From assembly GCA_965242745.1 (NCBI GenBank), contig CBDETG010000094.1, forward strand, positions 1-27,478: DNA of 27,478 nucleotides. The letters are read 5' to 3'. Shown here piece by piece: positions 10,201-18,369 of this stretch. Under the pieces are notes generated by a model. The model had not been told where the DNA came from, searched no databases, and saw only the letters and a program-made list of their open reading frames with translations. A program made the position numbers and the translations under genes. Position 1 is the first letter of the stretch, and each line of letters opens with the position of its first letter. The stretch comes from JABAAI01 sp965242745 (GTDB lineage Bacteria; Spirochaetota; Leptospiria; Leptospirales; Leptonemataceae).

Positions 10201-13039
10201 GGCGTCCTATATTGAAAAAAAGCAGATTCAGATTCCTAGCATTCGCATAACTGAGGGAATAGAAAAGAGCGATAGCTTTTCTGACTTCCTCTTTAGGGAT
10301 TATGGGCTTGCGCATATTTTTCCTTTTTTCTCTTTGCTTTTGAGATGCGGCTCCATTGCCTAGAAGCGCTTGAAGCCTTGCTCTGTTGGTGTTACAAAAT
10401 TCCACGTACGCTCTAGCGCTTTTGGAGGCAAGGCTTTGGAAAACAGGGTTCATGCTAGGAGAGCTCTTACATAATACAAAAAGCGTCTCTAGGTCTTTCT
10501 TGGGTATTTGCCATGAATATCCGGGAGACCTGAAAGACTGGGCAAGCTTCCCCTTTTGCTTGCTGTATAAGCGGCGCCTGCTGCGCTTTTGCGGCTCAGG
10601 CCATATTTTATAGCTTTTTGACAAGGAGCGGGCTGCCTTGCGATAGCTGATGATTTCTTTGTAAGTGTGATCGATGAGCTCCTTAAAGCCCTCGGGATCA
10701 GGCTCTATGCCTGAGGCTTGGTCGTAGGTGCTGGCTATCTCGCCAAGGGCCAAAAAATACTCCTGCGGCTTAGCCAAGGCTTTGTAACTGTCTGCTATAA
10801 TAAGCCAGGCATGCGTATAGAGCGTACGCCAAGCAGCTTTAGGTACAAAACGAAAAAGGGATTTGTCTTTAGGTATCTCCCTTTGCACAAACAAAGCAAG
10901 CTCCAAGGCTTCCTGATACTTAGCTTCTTTCAACAAGGCCTGCGCCAAAGCAATATCTACGCTTTTGGCGAGCGCCTCTGCAGGAAAGTTTTCCTTTTTT
11001 GCTTCTGTGTCTGCTGCCTGAGCAAAGAGTTTTCGTTCTTCCTGCAGTCTTTCTTTTTTGAGAGCCGGGATCTTTGTATGCCTGCTGTAGTGGTACAGCA
11101 TTTTATGTATGCGTTCCCAGAGCGATGCTTCTTCCTGAGTTGATACTGGGCCCCTTGCCTTTAGCAATGCCTTTATGCTCTTTACCAGACTTTTTCCCTG
11201 CTTAAGCAGTATTTCCATTTCTAAAAAGAGAGCATCATCCCGTAAGTAATAGTCAGCATATTTCTCGTTTAGGAGGGCTGCATGCTCTAAGGCTTTTGCC
11301 AAATCCATTTTCTCTAAAAAAAAGCGCGCTAAGGAATGCTCAAGAGCAGCCATGATCTGCCTTCTTTCCCCAGCCGTGTAAGTATTCTTTCCCTGCAGCA
11401 ATTTCTCTTTGCACGCTGGGACGTAAGTCAAGAGGGAGTTCTGCGCTTTCCTGACTTTCCCTTCCTTGTATAGGCAATGCAAATATGGTTTTTGTAATGT
11501 ATTTTTGCGTATCCTCTCTTCTATTTGGAGTATGGATTGTCTGTCCTTGCGCAGGCGATAATAGCTGAGAGCTTTTTTCAAAATACGCGCCTCATAGATA
11601 GGGAAGGCCGGGCTTTCTCTAAAGAAATAAGCTATGCTCTCAAGAGCTAAAAGATAACGTTTGCCGCTCTGAGTTGCATTAGGCAGATAGTTTTCTGCCA
11701 GACGGTATTGCTTCTCGATGTCTGCCTCTTTAGGAATGATGCCATAAGCCGGCAGAAAGTAGACCTTGCTGCTCTTTTGCAGTCTGGCTCCATAAAAAAG
11801 CGCTCCTCCACTTTCCAAAAAAGACGGCGCATAGGCCAGGCTCCTCAGTTGACTGCTCGCTTCCAGGAGCTGACGCTCTTTGGCAGCCCATATGCGCGCT
11901 CTTTGTGGAGTGTAGGCCCAGTCTTTGCTTTCTCCTTCCAGCTCTATGCTGTAGATAGCTCCATGATCCTCTTCGTTGATGCTTCCATTCTGATCGCTGT
12001 CTTCTCGTATGCTGATATAAGCCAGAGCTATGCCCTCATCACCTTCTATGAACATAGGCTTAGCATAGAAAAAATGCTGGCCTGACTTGACTTTCTTTCT
12101 GGGAAGGAACTTTGCCTGTACTTCGTCTTTTTTTGGCAGAGCTAATTCTATGGCAGCTGAGTTTTCTTTGTTTCTGTCTAAGAGATAGATGCGGGCTTGT
12201 TTTGTATTGTCTGCATAGCTAAGAAAGACTACTTTGGAACTATCTGGAGAAAAGCGGGGGCTATGGCCGCCTTGTTTGCTAAGGCGCCCCAGTGACAGGA
12301 GCTTTGTGCCTTTGAGTTTTGCAAGCCAGATAAAAAAGCTGCCTCTATTGCAGCGGTCACTTGCAAAAAGCAAAAGCTCGCCGGAAAGATTCAGATGCGG
12401 TTCTCTTTCAGAAGAAGTCCCATGACAAGCTGGAGGAAGATTGCGGGCAGCCCATCTTTCTATTTGCGCAGAAAGCAAGACAGTGGAAGACCAAAGCTGC
12501 GGTGGTGAGAAGCCGCGCAGACTGTTAGCGCTCAGTACTTCTGGACGGAAGGCCAAGAGCCGCAGGTCTCCTTCCACGTCTTTGTCTTCTGAGACAAAGG
12601 CTAACAAAGCGCCCGTGGCATTAGCAGTGGCCTGATATTGTTCGGCTGGATGATGAATGACGGCTATGCTTGTGGTATTGCGCAGATCACGCATCCATAT
12701 ATCACCTGAGCCTTCGGCGTAACCAGTATAGAAAAGGAAGCGCTTTGCCGCCACATGAGGATCCAAATTATCTTCTCTTTGCGTAGTAATGAGGAAATGA
12801 CTCTGAGGCTTTTTGCGAAAGTACTGCGCTGCTAAGGGATCATAATGGAAGCGGGGAGGGTGAGCATAGGGCAAAGTCTCACAAGCAATGCCTAGAGCTA
12901 TGAAGCCAAATACGAAAAGGAGCCGCAATATATGCGCAGCTGGGCTGACTTTTCTACGAATAAGAGCGGGGCCGCATACAGACAAGGCAGCCCCGTCTTC
13001 CATTAACGATTGAGATGCCATTTGCGACCTTCTTTCCAT
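4220..13039 (-). CDS. Giant envelope lipoprotein: beta-propeller, TPR solenoid and CHAT-like regions
   Basis: Numbering is from the ATG at 13045, giving 2941 residues. A hydrophobic segment (about 38-54) ends in LGIAC, so Cys55 may be lipidated. Residues 60-440 carry PD40/TolB-type propeller blades (SPRFSPDSSKVVFLSY near 260). A long TPR solenoid runs from about 440 to 1880, with many YEQSL, YYEKA and ALxxL helix pairs. About 1895-2140 resembles a CHAT (caspase-like) domain with no obvious His/Cys pair. More helical repeats follow, and a second CHAT-like part starts near 2780 and continues out of frame past the stop. The ATG at 13039 was preferred because AGGAG lies 7 bases upstream; 13021 is also possible. 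The gene overlaps the DUF1318 gene, so they are probably co-translated. The likely role is a periplasmic or outer-membrane scaffold, which is inference. Confidence 0.8.
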   Translation of the reverse strand: MERRSQMASQSLMEDGAALSVCGPALIRRKVSPAAHILRLLFVFGFIALGIACETLPYAHPPRFHYDPLAAQYFRKKPQSHFLITTQREDNLDPHVAAKRFLFYTGYAEGSGDIWMRDLRNTTSIAVIHHPAEQYQATANATGALLAFVSEDKDVEGDLRLLAFRPEVLSANSLRGFSPPQLWSSTVLLSAQIERWAARNLPPACHGTSSEREPHLNLSGELLLFASDRCNRGSFFIWLAKLKGTKLLSLGRLSKQGGHSPRFSPDSSKVVFLSYADNTKQARIYLLDRNKENSAAIELALPKKDEVQAKFLPRKKVKSGQHFFYAKPMFIEGDEGIALAYISIREDSDQNGSINEEDHGAIYSIELEGESKDWAYTPQRARIWAAKERQLLEASSQLRSLAYAPSFLESGGALFYGARLQKSSKVYFLPAYGIIPKEADIEKQYRLAENYLPNATQSGKRYLLALESIAYFFRESPAFPIYEARILKKALSYYRLRKDRQSILQIEERIRKNTLQKPYLHCLYKEGKVRKAQNSLLTYVPACKEKLLQGKNTYTAGERRQIMAALEHSLARFFLEKMDLAKALEHAALLNEKYADYYLRDDALFLEMEILLKQGKSLVKSIKALLKARGPVSTQEEASLWERIHKMLYHYSRHTKIPALKKERLQEERKLFAQAADTEAKKENFPAEALAKSVDIALAQALLKEAKYQEALELALFVQREIPKDKSLFRFVPKAAWRTLYTHAWLIIADSYKALAKPQEYFLALGEIASTYDQASGIEPDPEGFKELIDHTYKEIISYRKAARSLSKSYKIWPEPQKRSRRRLYSKQKGKLAQSFRSPGYSWQIPKKDLETLFVLCKSSPSMNPVFQSLASKSARAYVEFCNTNRARLQALLGNGAASQKQREKRKNMRKPIIPKEEVRKAIALFYSLSYANARNLNLLFFNIGRLEALQKLYAERSIYFQRLEVDIVVEQNQQSLELSGLKSKLVLKLILGDREVYNLENFRALERDYQLILKRAVSANNLSTLYGYAYALTQKNLERERLYQRLQEKGSHLSEQFLQKAKKEILQDLKNAEYLLQYILHVDPSHTDAYLLLGWLYQYVDERKKFLVQYKRNLIASLIQSANKEEDGRFYEHFYEVYFPDQYYEANTELYQRALNYVSRKEEQQGKEKQEYAFHLGRLHLNLANNYFILLNFREAAKHYEQSLSYLDPAKPGAGRQRDGFESPKQRALTYLNFGRSLLYQAASKPEYYPKSIFYLKKCYDFYEKEEYAPLQREYKRARFFISEEYEKNKPLPAESAEDLEKAMENSRARMALLLALIGLAYWQSGQSQAAVPYYEKADHYLSKKGKALRSGLNRANLLNFLAMAYQDNKQLEKSDKKAKLAGFYAKKEELHRDDSLYQPKTYCGRGLGCLLDFGEDFSVIGKGRNPYGFSSLRQYQLSLGIQLENMLIRGELAKAELLLKEQREILAAHDLDLKHGQRAYLNNLNREALHFYKRQDYKQAAQLFQKAAKKAKELKDIVSYERNFANALKAILGLLQYHPYQKEENIIELTDAALEELEAFEKDFRSWLLKKFIQKRRFEYAAYEFHRAKDGVAFENMARRRLHRIASLRSHLFFYKGLSLLAAASRGREKQGQKQHKEAHSYFARAINITKTIIADKDEESKEASEQRFLVRCRYNLARLYWISGRLELAHSLIQSALREALEFHLIREEMLLRLLDIRLLEEVQSLAPSAEKQKQSAYHSQRLLSLIYEHPYYYEEWRADQEHIRNSFIAFLLRQKDKQKEALRLLERMKELAWQHHYFRYPITQNESRSQKIYEQVRENFVELRSLEQLERRKRFRREKLSDIFLQRKALRKDTKQKLAQLRLLVPEHRSFLQDLFGPSKDRQAALDGRQKLIVLFQIDARSAASWCFTGKAISKAGLIFALEQSQRGQKKQALAKKMLEQCIGQDRQIEDIFIISDAAFFGVDFHAITAQIDEALPAPVFASSLSEIFLGYGSSQKRIIQNKHLNTVNIGPPKTRLLEGKEQAFILSLQSEEKPNITTVTQALRFKLTGKNTHAIALLHLPAGDSAFNLPKGLSYQKLLLLYECLRSQGIASLLLAERSKAPSLLSILSIAGTQAYASKGLRLFGFPGFAGKEYGKYSKEQYEAHRKQAQTWAQQGLLQKAQLYYQKAASYVPWHPEAEEIEAELALEWTQIEILLAYAPQNFHALQGKAEQQLLAKQASLLQDIAALLLYAQNKKKRDFESRIYQQSVASFLQNQKYSLAQRYLSAYSKRFPKKQELYEQDAWLSLIQALGAKEKSGAQEDDHKRIERLWRKALPYLTRQGPAQIIETLALLAAKLQYDMAEELLRQYEAKQEAEQSPEYLRQTLRDWEAAIALDKYFLAQAPLSPSLDKLFSSKQRDPFLRLLWALWSGKKEENLGLRKASAAAALGKIVHEWSKALKGVPIKLQNLEYVIDTRDTSKAQGLSEAKRGYVLLFQDSLLYHLLLKYAHLDSSASHVYLLEQFLSSKHRTLPPSRKAAMLLGIAERYAQENAFMQALYFFQLYREMRGAAIYQAKQSNRAARLAMVLDALGKDKFQDFYALWLQKPQAQEEEGLPKTLFVELWLSLKQENLLLKKLDPALALFLQKASDPALYRDIAMALGFLQWKAEKNENWQALANLAFLKEEAALCYAAASFHLGPCKKTLSYQNYAKAIHKKIPDKQTLIALVDRGEKAWRLLFDSKTLSAVPLEESALYLRRKLCKYLQLRRLHHPEAAALGEQIKEIYSALLPPNAKALTYVWLPSVHSLAPLSSDSPAGLLQVLSLGSFLEQDLLDSAYTKAKQSFHPRVVGSRQLTQAKEGLEGDVIERIYAMEKRALAKALAHETASELGPASKLPVYHILSAIKKNNVALFAGKLRQKIAKKTAVYFLSSNLLGASLKEYGQTKPLPQIICFIV

Positions 13040-13689
13040 ATCCATTCTCCTACTCTCTCCTGAGCCTTATGAAAATGCGCTAAGAGCCACTTTTTTTGGA
13101 TCTGCTGCAAAAGCTGCGAATTTTTATTTTTGGCAGCAGCTTCAAGGTGATACTGATAGATCCAAAAGCGCGCTTTATTGACCTCAAAGAGAATTTCCTG
13201 AGCGATCTTACGCTGCGCCTCTGTCCCGCTTTGGGAAAGCTGGTATGGGACAAGGCGAATGCTGCCATCGTAGGCTTCTCCGAGAATTTGCGCTATGCGA
13301 TATTCCTGCAGATATTTTTCATAGTATTCCAAAGTCCCCCTTTCTATATCGTAACGACGCAGGTTCTGACTCGGCTCCTCCCCTATCTCAGCCGGCCTTG
13401 GTTTTGTTATGCTTTCTTCCTGCCTGAAGTTTGCGCTCTTGGCTGAAGCTATGAGCCAGCCTTCGCTTTCAATATGAAGCTCCCGCCCCAGAAGCTGGCG
13501 TTCTGCCGCTGTTGCGGCTGGCGTGAGCGTGATCGGAGGGATGTCAAAAGTAATGCAGGAACCCCGCTCTATAATTCTTTGCGTAGGTTCTGTAACGGGC
13601 TGTAAAACGATACAAGCAGAATGCAAAAAAACGCAGCATAAAGTTACCAAGTATAGGTAAGCAGATAAAGGCAGATAGAAAGCTTTCAT
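13003..13689 (-). CDS. DUF1318 (YdbL-like) lipoprotein
   Basis: The protein has 228 residues. A hydrophobic leader ends in LHSAC, and Cys26 is the probable lipidation site. The mature part has ITLTPAATAAERQLLGRE followed by GWLIASAKS, and then a YdbL-type domain: AQILGEAYDGSIRL (about 135-148), a helix with EVNKARFWIYQ (about 167-178), and a closing VGEWIWKEGRKWHLNR that matches the 'pGeyv..dGkW..k' end of E. coli YdbL. In E. coli, ydbL follows ydbH and ynbE, whose products form a bridge between inner and outer membrane for lipid homeostasis. Here the gene overlaps the AsmA/YdbH-like gene by ATGA and the giant gene by about 40 bases. The lipid anchor suggests it may combine YnbE-like placement with YdbL-like function; that is inference. 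Confidence 0.78.
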   Translation of the reverse strand: MKAFYLPLSAYLYLVTLCCVFLHSACIVLQPVTEPTQRIIERGSCITFDIPPITLTPAATAAERQLLGRELHIESEGWLIASAKSANFRQEESITKPRPAEIGEEPSQNLRRYDIERGTLEYYEKYLQEYRIAQILGEAYDGSIRLVPYQLSQSGTEAQRKIAQEILFEVNKARFWIYQYHLEAAAKNKNSQLLQQIQKKWLLAHFHKAQERVGEWIWKEGRKWHLNR

Positions 13690-16600
13690 GGTTCTTTAGC
13701 CTGCTTGTCTTCCTCAAAATAGGAGACTTCTTTACGCGCTTTTTTGAGAAAGGCAGCTAGTGGTATACGTTCTTGTTTGATTTCCTTGCCTCCCGTAGAA
13801 AAGAAAAGCCCGGGAAGCATAGCTGCTCTTTGCGGTTGTATATAAGAATAGAGGAGGCCCTCCTGTAGTTTCACCCTAATAGAAGTGATCTCCAGAGTAT
13901 TGCGCACAAGAAGGGACATTAGCTGCGTGGGTACTAAAAGCCGAGTTACAAAACCACCGAATTCGGGACTGATACGATGTATGGAAAGAGATGCCTTCAT
14001 CTTGTTTAAGACAGCCTCAGAGCTGAGAGTGGGCATCTCTGCTCTGAGGTCCAGGCTGATAGAGGCGTCATAGCTGCTGCCTAAGGGCGCAAGCAAAGAC
14101 CTTAAGTCAAGCTCTTGGATTTTGAGACGGAAGGCGCAGGACATATGTTCTGGATTGAGATCAGCAAGATTGAGGATGATATTACTGGCTTGGATGATGC
14201 CATTTTGTGACCACTGATCTTTGTGCGGCAAGGGTCTATGGAAATGTTCTATGCGCAATTTTGCGATATGAAGGGCATTGTTTCTATACGACAAGGAGGC
14301 CCCAAGACCCGGAGGGCCTTGGGGATAGCCTATATAGTGCCAGCGCCTGCGCCCCTGCGCTTTGTAATTCCCTTGTGGATCATGTGAGCTGAAAATCCTC
14401 CCTATACGCAGCTTGTAGTCTTGTGTCTGGTATGGCTTTTGCGCATATTCATGCCTATGCTTGAGCAAAGCGCCTCTGGCTTTCTGCGCATGCCAAAGCC
14501 CCGCAAGGCTATGCTCTATACGCAGCTCATCAAGCGCAAGGCCTTGGATAAAAAGAGAACGACATGCTGTTTTGTCAAGACCGGCGCAATTCCCGCTTAA
14601 AAATTCCAGATTCATGACAGGTATGTGTAAGCGGGCTTGTAATTTTTCTGGGCGCAGTTTGGCTTGCAGCGCAAAGCCCCCCTGCAAAGATACGTTTTCA
14701 TGGACATTAAGAAATTCTTTGCTGAAGACTTGAAAAGTCATATCCAGCTGGGGCTCCCATCGCAGGTGTTTTTGGGAAGATGCCTTCTGCTTAAAAGAAA
14801 GCAGGCGCAGCTGTCCCTCCATGTCCCCCCTCAGCGCCCCCTTTAATCCTTGCAGTTTCACGCGCCGCAGCAGCAATTTTTTTGGATGGATTTGTATATC
14901 CAGTTCCATGCCTAAATCGTAGACCTTAAAGGCGGGAATCTCCCACCTGCATTCTGCTTGGAGGATGTTTTCTTCTTCTTCTAACTGCCAGCGTAGTTTC
15001 GTGCTGTAGAGACTCAATTTCCTTCCCTTGTAACTTTGCATATAAGTCTTGTAATTACGAAGCAAGTCTCGCAGATAAGGCGGCAGCGCCGCAAAAAAAC
15101 TTTCTCCCTGCACGATAAGGCGGCTTTTCTCAAGATGTACTGAGATACTTTTTTTTTGTTTTAAGGAACGATAGGCGCCTATACTTTCTAAGTCCAGTAG
15201 GGGGCTGCCATCTAGATCATGCGCTTTGATATGGAGCTTTTGCCAAGAGATCCCAAGCAATTTTTGACTCAGATAACGCAGCTGCCCCTTTGCTTTTCCC
15301 TTTAGCTGGAAGCTTTCCGAAAAAGAGTTACGAATGTTATAGTAAGCCTTCTGGGCCCGCATCGCTAACTCTACATCTATAGTGTTCCAGTCTTTATTGG
15401 ATTGTATTTGTAAATCTGCCTTGATTCTTCCGCCAAACTCTTTGTTGCTGAAAAAATCCAGGTCAAAATCTTCCAGCTCAATATGCGCTTGGATTCCCTT
15501 TTCAGGACGAATGTAGGCCTGCGCCTGCAGATGGAATTTTTCATGGAAGATCATGCACCGCGGCATTCTCAGGCTTTCAAAGACGCCAAAAGCCAGCGCC
15601 TTGGGTTGTTTCAGAGCGCTTTGGTAGCCTTTGGGTAAAAAAGCGCTTATATCCATACGAGCTTGAATGTTGATGTCTAAGGCTTTGAGAAGCTGTTTTG
15701 TTTTTTGCAAGGGGAAGAAAATATCTGAGGCTTTGATTTTTGTGCGGAGGCTTAATCTATCCAAGCTGCCATAGAGAGCGAGGCTTTCCATCTCCAGTTT
15801 TCCGCGAATAGGCCCATGCCGCATATCTGCAGGTGAATAGAGCGCTAAGAGCAGCTTTCCCATAGGAGCCAAGTTGATATGGCTTTTGTCTGCTTTAAGG
15901 TCCAGGCTGCGATCTGGGGAATGAAGATGATTCAGGGCCGCTTGGATATTAAGCCAGCGTTCTTTATTGTGATGGATAGCAAAGCGCTTTAAGACAAAAC
16001 GGTCTGCTGCGCTGTCGTAATAGGAGTCGTAGCGCAGCTTGATACCAAGGGCCTGAGGCGCTCTGGAATAGGAATCTCGTACATAAAGCTTAGCCGTATC
16101 CAAAGAGAGGCTGGAATGCAAAGCAGGCTTACTTTTGCCCTCGCTATACAGGAAAGCCCATTCTATTGCAGGTCTGCCTTGCAGTATCAAGCGATCTTTC
16201 CAGGCAAAGAGTATTTGCAAAGAAGGACGAGGCATAAGGCGCAGTTCAAAATGCTGCCAGAAATCCAATATGGACGCATCGAGAGGAAAGAAAAAGCTTC
16301 TTCGGCTTAGGAAATTTAGTTTCAGATCAATATTTTGTATATGCAGTTTCAAGGGACCTTTTTGCCTTCCAGCTCTCCCATCGCTTTGCCCTGTGGACAT
16401 GAAATAAGCGCAGTCTTTGAGCTCTATCTTTGCATGAAAACGCAAAGGCATATAGAGAAAGACAGAGCTTGGGGCTTCCCTGCGCTCTTGGGCTGCTTTT
16501 GCCTGCCTATGCTTCTGCCCTGCCTTGCTTGCGTCTGGGAAGGCGCGCTTCCAACTCCATACTCCCTGACTTTTCTTGATATGAAAGCGCCCTTTTTCTA

Positions 16601-16907
16601 TGTTGAGATGCCTAAGCTCAATTTTCCCCAAGAACAAAGCAGGCAGGGAGAAAAGCAGGCGGGCTCTTTTGAAATACAAGAGCTCTTCTTTTGTATCAAG
16701 CAGCCGTATTGTACAATCTTCTATAACAAAACCATCTAAGATACTGGTCTCTTTGATTTTTAATTCTATCTGGGCCCTGCTATAGCGCAAAAAAAGAGCT
16801 TTCACAATGGCCTGCGCATTCTGAGGCAGCAGCACATAATAATAACTGAGGCTCAGGCAAGCCAAAAGGAAGCTGCAAATAAAAAAGACATATCTAAAAC
16901 TTTTCAT
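13686..16907 (-). CDS. AsmA-like / YdbH-like intermembrane bridge protein
   Basis: The protein has 1073 residues with a single N-terminal membrane anchor (about residues 7-27). It is followed by the AsmA-type opening: ILDGFVIEDCTIRL, then LLFSLPALFLGKIELRHLNI and GRFHI. The rest is long, repetitive beta sequence, as expected for the taco-shaped hydrophobic groove of the AsmA/TamB/YdbH class that carries phospholipid between the membranes. The C-terminal part has LDLRAEMPTLSSEAVLNKM and SPEFGGFVTRLL, like the end of YdbH-type proteins. Its stop overlaps the start of the DUF1318 gene, which is the partner type of YdbH, and that supports YdbH over AsmA proper. The start ATG has only a weak, distant AAGGG. 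A 145-base gap with no clear terminator separates it from the GspH-like gene, so they may share a transcript. Confidence 0.78.
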   Translation of the reverse strand: MKSFRYVFFICSFLLACLSLSYYYVLLPQNAQAIVKALFLRYSRAQIELKIKETSILDGFVIEDCTIRLLDTKEELLYFKRARLLFSLPALFLGKIELRHLNIEKGRFHIKKSQGVWSWKRAFPDASKAGQKHRQAKAAQERREAPSSVFLYMPLRFHAKIELKDCAYFMSTGQSDGRAGRQKGPLKLHIQNIDLKLNFLSRRSFFFPLDASILDFWQHFELRLMPRPSLQILFAWKDRLILQGRPAIEWAFLYSEGKSKPALHSSLSLDTAKLYVRDSYSRAPQALGIKLRYDSYYDSAADRFVLKRFAIHHNKERWLNIQAALNHLHSPDRSLDLKADKSHINLAPMGKLLLALYSPADMRHGPIRGKLEMESLALYGSLDRLSLRTKIKASDIFFPLQKTKQLLKALDINIQARMDISAFLPKGYQSALKQPKALAFGVFESLRMPRCMIFHEKFHLQAQAYIRPEKGIQAHIELEDFDLDFFSNKEFGGRIKADLQIQSNKDWNTIDVELAMRAQKAYYNIRNSFSESFQLKGKAKGQLRYLSQKLLGISWQKLHIKAHDLDGSPLLDLESIGAYRSLKQKKSISVHLEKSRLIVQGESFFAALPPYLRDLLRNYKTYMQSYKGRKLSLYSTKLRWQLEEEENILQAECRWEIPAFKVYDLGMELDIQIHPKKLLLRRVKLQGLKGALRGDMEGQLRLLSFKQKASSQKHLRWEPQLDMTFQVFSKEFLNVHENVSLQGGFALQAKLRPEKLQARLHIPVMNLEFLSGNCAGLDKTACRSLFIQGLALDELRIEHSLAGLWHAQKARGALLKHRHEYAQKPYQTQDYKLRIGRIFSSHDPQGNYKAQGRRRWHYIGYPQGPPGLGASLSYRNNALHIAKLRIEHFHRPLPHKDQWSQNGIIQASNIILNLADLNPEHMSCAFRLKIQELDLRSLLAPLGSSYDASISLDLRAEMPTLSSEAVLNKMKASLSIHRISPEFGGFVTRLLVPTQLMSLLVRNTLEITSIRVKLQEGLLYSYIQPQRAAMLPGLFFSTGGKEIKQERIPLAAFLKKARKEVSYFEEDKQAKEP

Positions 16908-17052
16908 AAAAGTAGAAAGCCCTTAGAGACAACATGCAGAATATGACACGAAACATGGAAGAGCATCTTAAGAGCTGCACCCTGATAAAGCACAGCGCCG
17001 TATTTCTAACATAACTTAAGAAAGGCAGCGCCAAAGTATAGATCATCTCTTT

Positions 17053-17649
17053 CTATTCTGTCAGATCTAATTCTTCCCATCCCTCTTGCTCCAGTCTGTG
17101 TTCCTTTTCACCTGTATAGACAAAGGCTTTCCCGGTGTATTTTTCATATATGACTGTAGCTTCTACAGAGCCTGAATCAGGTCCTAAATAGATAGCTATT
17201 TCCTCTCCAAGCCCAGAGGGCAAAAAACGCAGCTTCAGAAGACCATTTGTAATTTCATCACCTACCGCAGGCTGCACATACAGTATAGAATGCGCCTCTG
17301 AGAGCTGTGTTCTTTTTATGAAAGCCTTTTCCTGAGTTTTTTTTTCTTCTTCTTTCTCTTGGGAAGCTGCTAGTCTTTGGGATATACGGTAGGCTCTGTA
17401 GCTTTCTTCGTCAAGGTTGATTTCGAAATAGACGGCCTGTTTGGATTTCACAGCCGCATTCTTGGCCTGCATCAGACTAGCCGCTAATTTTTTTGCCTCC
17501 CCTTTAGATGTCCTTAGCAAAGCAAGGCTTTGCACCAAAGAAAGGCTGATACCCATAAGCAGCCCTATCACCAAAATGACAAGGGCCATCTCTACCAAGG
17601 AGAGGCCTTGCCTGCTTTTTACTGGGAACTTGGCTTTGATAGTATGCAA
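17053..17649 (-). CDS. GspH-like type II secretion pseudopilin
   Basis: The protein has 198 residues with a type IV prepilin leader: KSRQG15 then LSLVEMALVILVIGLLMG. Cleavage is expected after Gly15 by the prepilin peptidase, and the conserved Glu lies at mature position +5. The rest is a small soluble domain with many beta strands (AVYFEINLDEESYRAYRIS) and a later strand GEEIAIYLGPDSG, as in GspH minor pseudopilins. The frame opens with TTG at 17649, nine bases after the stop of the GspG-like gene. There is no ATG before the leader and no good Shine-Dalgarno, so translation is probably coupled. GspI, GspJ, GspK and the secretion ATPase are not in this window. Another type IV pilin-like role is possible. 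Confidence 0.75.
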   Translation of the reverse strand: MHTIKAKFPVKSRQGLSLVEMALVILVIGLLMGISLSLVQSLALLRTSKGEAKKLAASLMQAKNAAVKSKQAVYFEINLDEESYRAYRISQRLAASQEKEEEKKTQEKAFIKRTQLSEAHSILYVQPAVGDEITNGLLKLRFLPSGLGEEIAIYLGPDSGSVEATVIYEKYTGKAFVYTGEKEHRLEQEGWEELDLTE

Positions 17650-17658
17650 AGAGCTGTC

Positions 17659-18171
17659 TTATTTTTTAGGTCGAAGCCATGAAGGCCAGGAAGATTGGTC
17701 GCTCAAGTAAAAATCACTGTTCTGACCAGTGCCTCCAGGGAGACCATCTGCGCCGTAAGTGCAAATTTGCCGGGCGCCGCTATTGTCTGAGCAGATAAAA
17801 TAGGGCCTCTTCCATGGGTCCATAACCTGCTCTTTTTTTATACCTCTCCACGTAGCAGAAGACTGGCAAAGCGCTTCCAGTGAAGCGCCCTCGCTGAGAA
17901 CATCGTTATCCAATTCATAGCTTTGCCAATGCGCCTCTAAGGTATTGGATAAGGCCTTGATCTGCAGTTTTTTAGCTTTATCTAAGCTTTCACCCGGATT
18001 GAGGTTAGCATAGACAATGCCCATGATAACTCCTAAAACCAATATAACAATGGCGAGCTCTACTAGCGTTAATCCCCGCTTCCATATTCTCATCCTCCTA
18101 TCTCGAAAAGAATTAGAAAAGGCGCAGCTTTTCGCATGCTTTGCTTTCAATAGATTCAAAATGTGTTTCAT
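17659..18171 (-). CDS. GspG-like major type II secretion pseudopilin
   Basis: The protein has 170 residues. The prepilin leader ends KRG33, followed by LTLVELAIVILVLGVIMGI, with Glu at +5. The C-terminal half carries the GspG fingerprint: MDPWKRPYFICSD, then YGADGLPGGTGQNSDF, which forms the calcium-binding loop in GspG. It would form the shaft of the type II secretion pseudopilus, which pushes folded proteins across the outer membrane. The first ATG was chosen because AAAGGAG lies 8 bases upstream. An inner ATG at 18093 touches its own AGGAGG and would be poorly placed. The leader is therefore unusually long (33 residues). The GspH-like gene follows, and a candidate promoter lies at 18195-18222. 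Confidence 0.85.
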   Translation of the reverse strand: MKHILNLLKAKHAKSCAFSNSFRDRRMRIWKRGLTLVELAIVILVLGVIMGIVYANLNPGESLDKAKKLQIKALSNTLEAHWQSYELDNDVLSEGASLEALCQSSATWRGIKKEQVMDPWKRPYFICSDNSGARQICTYGADGLPGGTGQNSDFYLSDQSSWPSWLRPKK

Positions 18172-18194
18172 GGCTCAAACTCCTTTATCAATAG

Positions 18195-18222
18195 TCTATA
18201 TCATAAAATTGAAAATAACTAA
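18195..18222 (-). promoter_or_regulatory. Candidate promoter for the pseudopilin genes
   Basis: Reading the - strand, TTAGTT (18222-18217) and TATAGA (18200-18195) are 16 bases apart and end about 24 bases before the GspG-like start codon. The -10 block TATAGACT equals the one before the reductase gene. An alternative further upstream is TTGCCT-17-TAACAT. Judged by eye. Confidence 0.33.
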
Positions 18223-18369
18223 GTCCATGTTAGAATCATAGCCTCTAATAGGCAAAGAACTTTTTTGTTTTTTATATTATTGTAAATTGAGCCTTCAGCC
18301 TGACTAGGACACTTTTAGCAAGTTTGGCTCTAAACTCCCGGCTGCTCCTTCCATCCTGCGCAGAGAATT

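Noticed and set aside
10718..11143. 141-codon + strand frame inside the giant gene
   Set aside because: It is a shadow of the TPR solenoid on the - strand, which has clear repeat structure.
16335..16739. 134-codon + strand frame
   Set aside because: It is antisense to the N-terminal part of the AsmA/YdbH-like gene and shows no domain.
18091..18093. Inner ATG as the start of the GspG-like gene
   Set aside because: Its AGGAGG abuts the ATG with no spacing, while the ATG at 18171 has AAAGGAG at a good distance.
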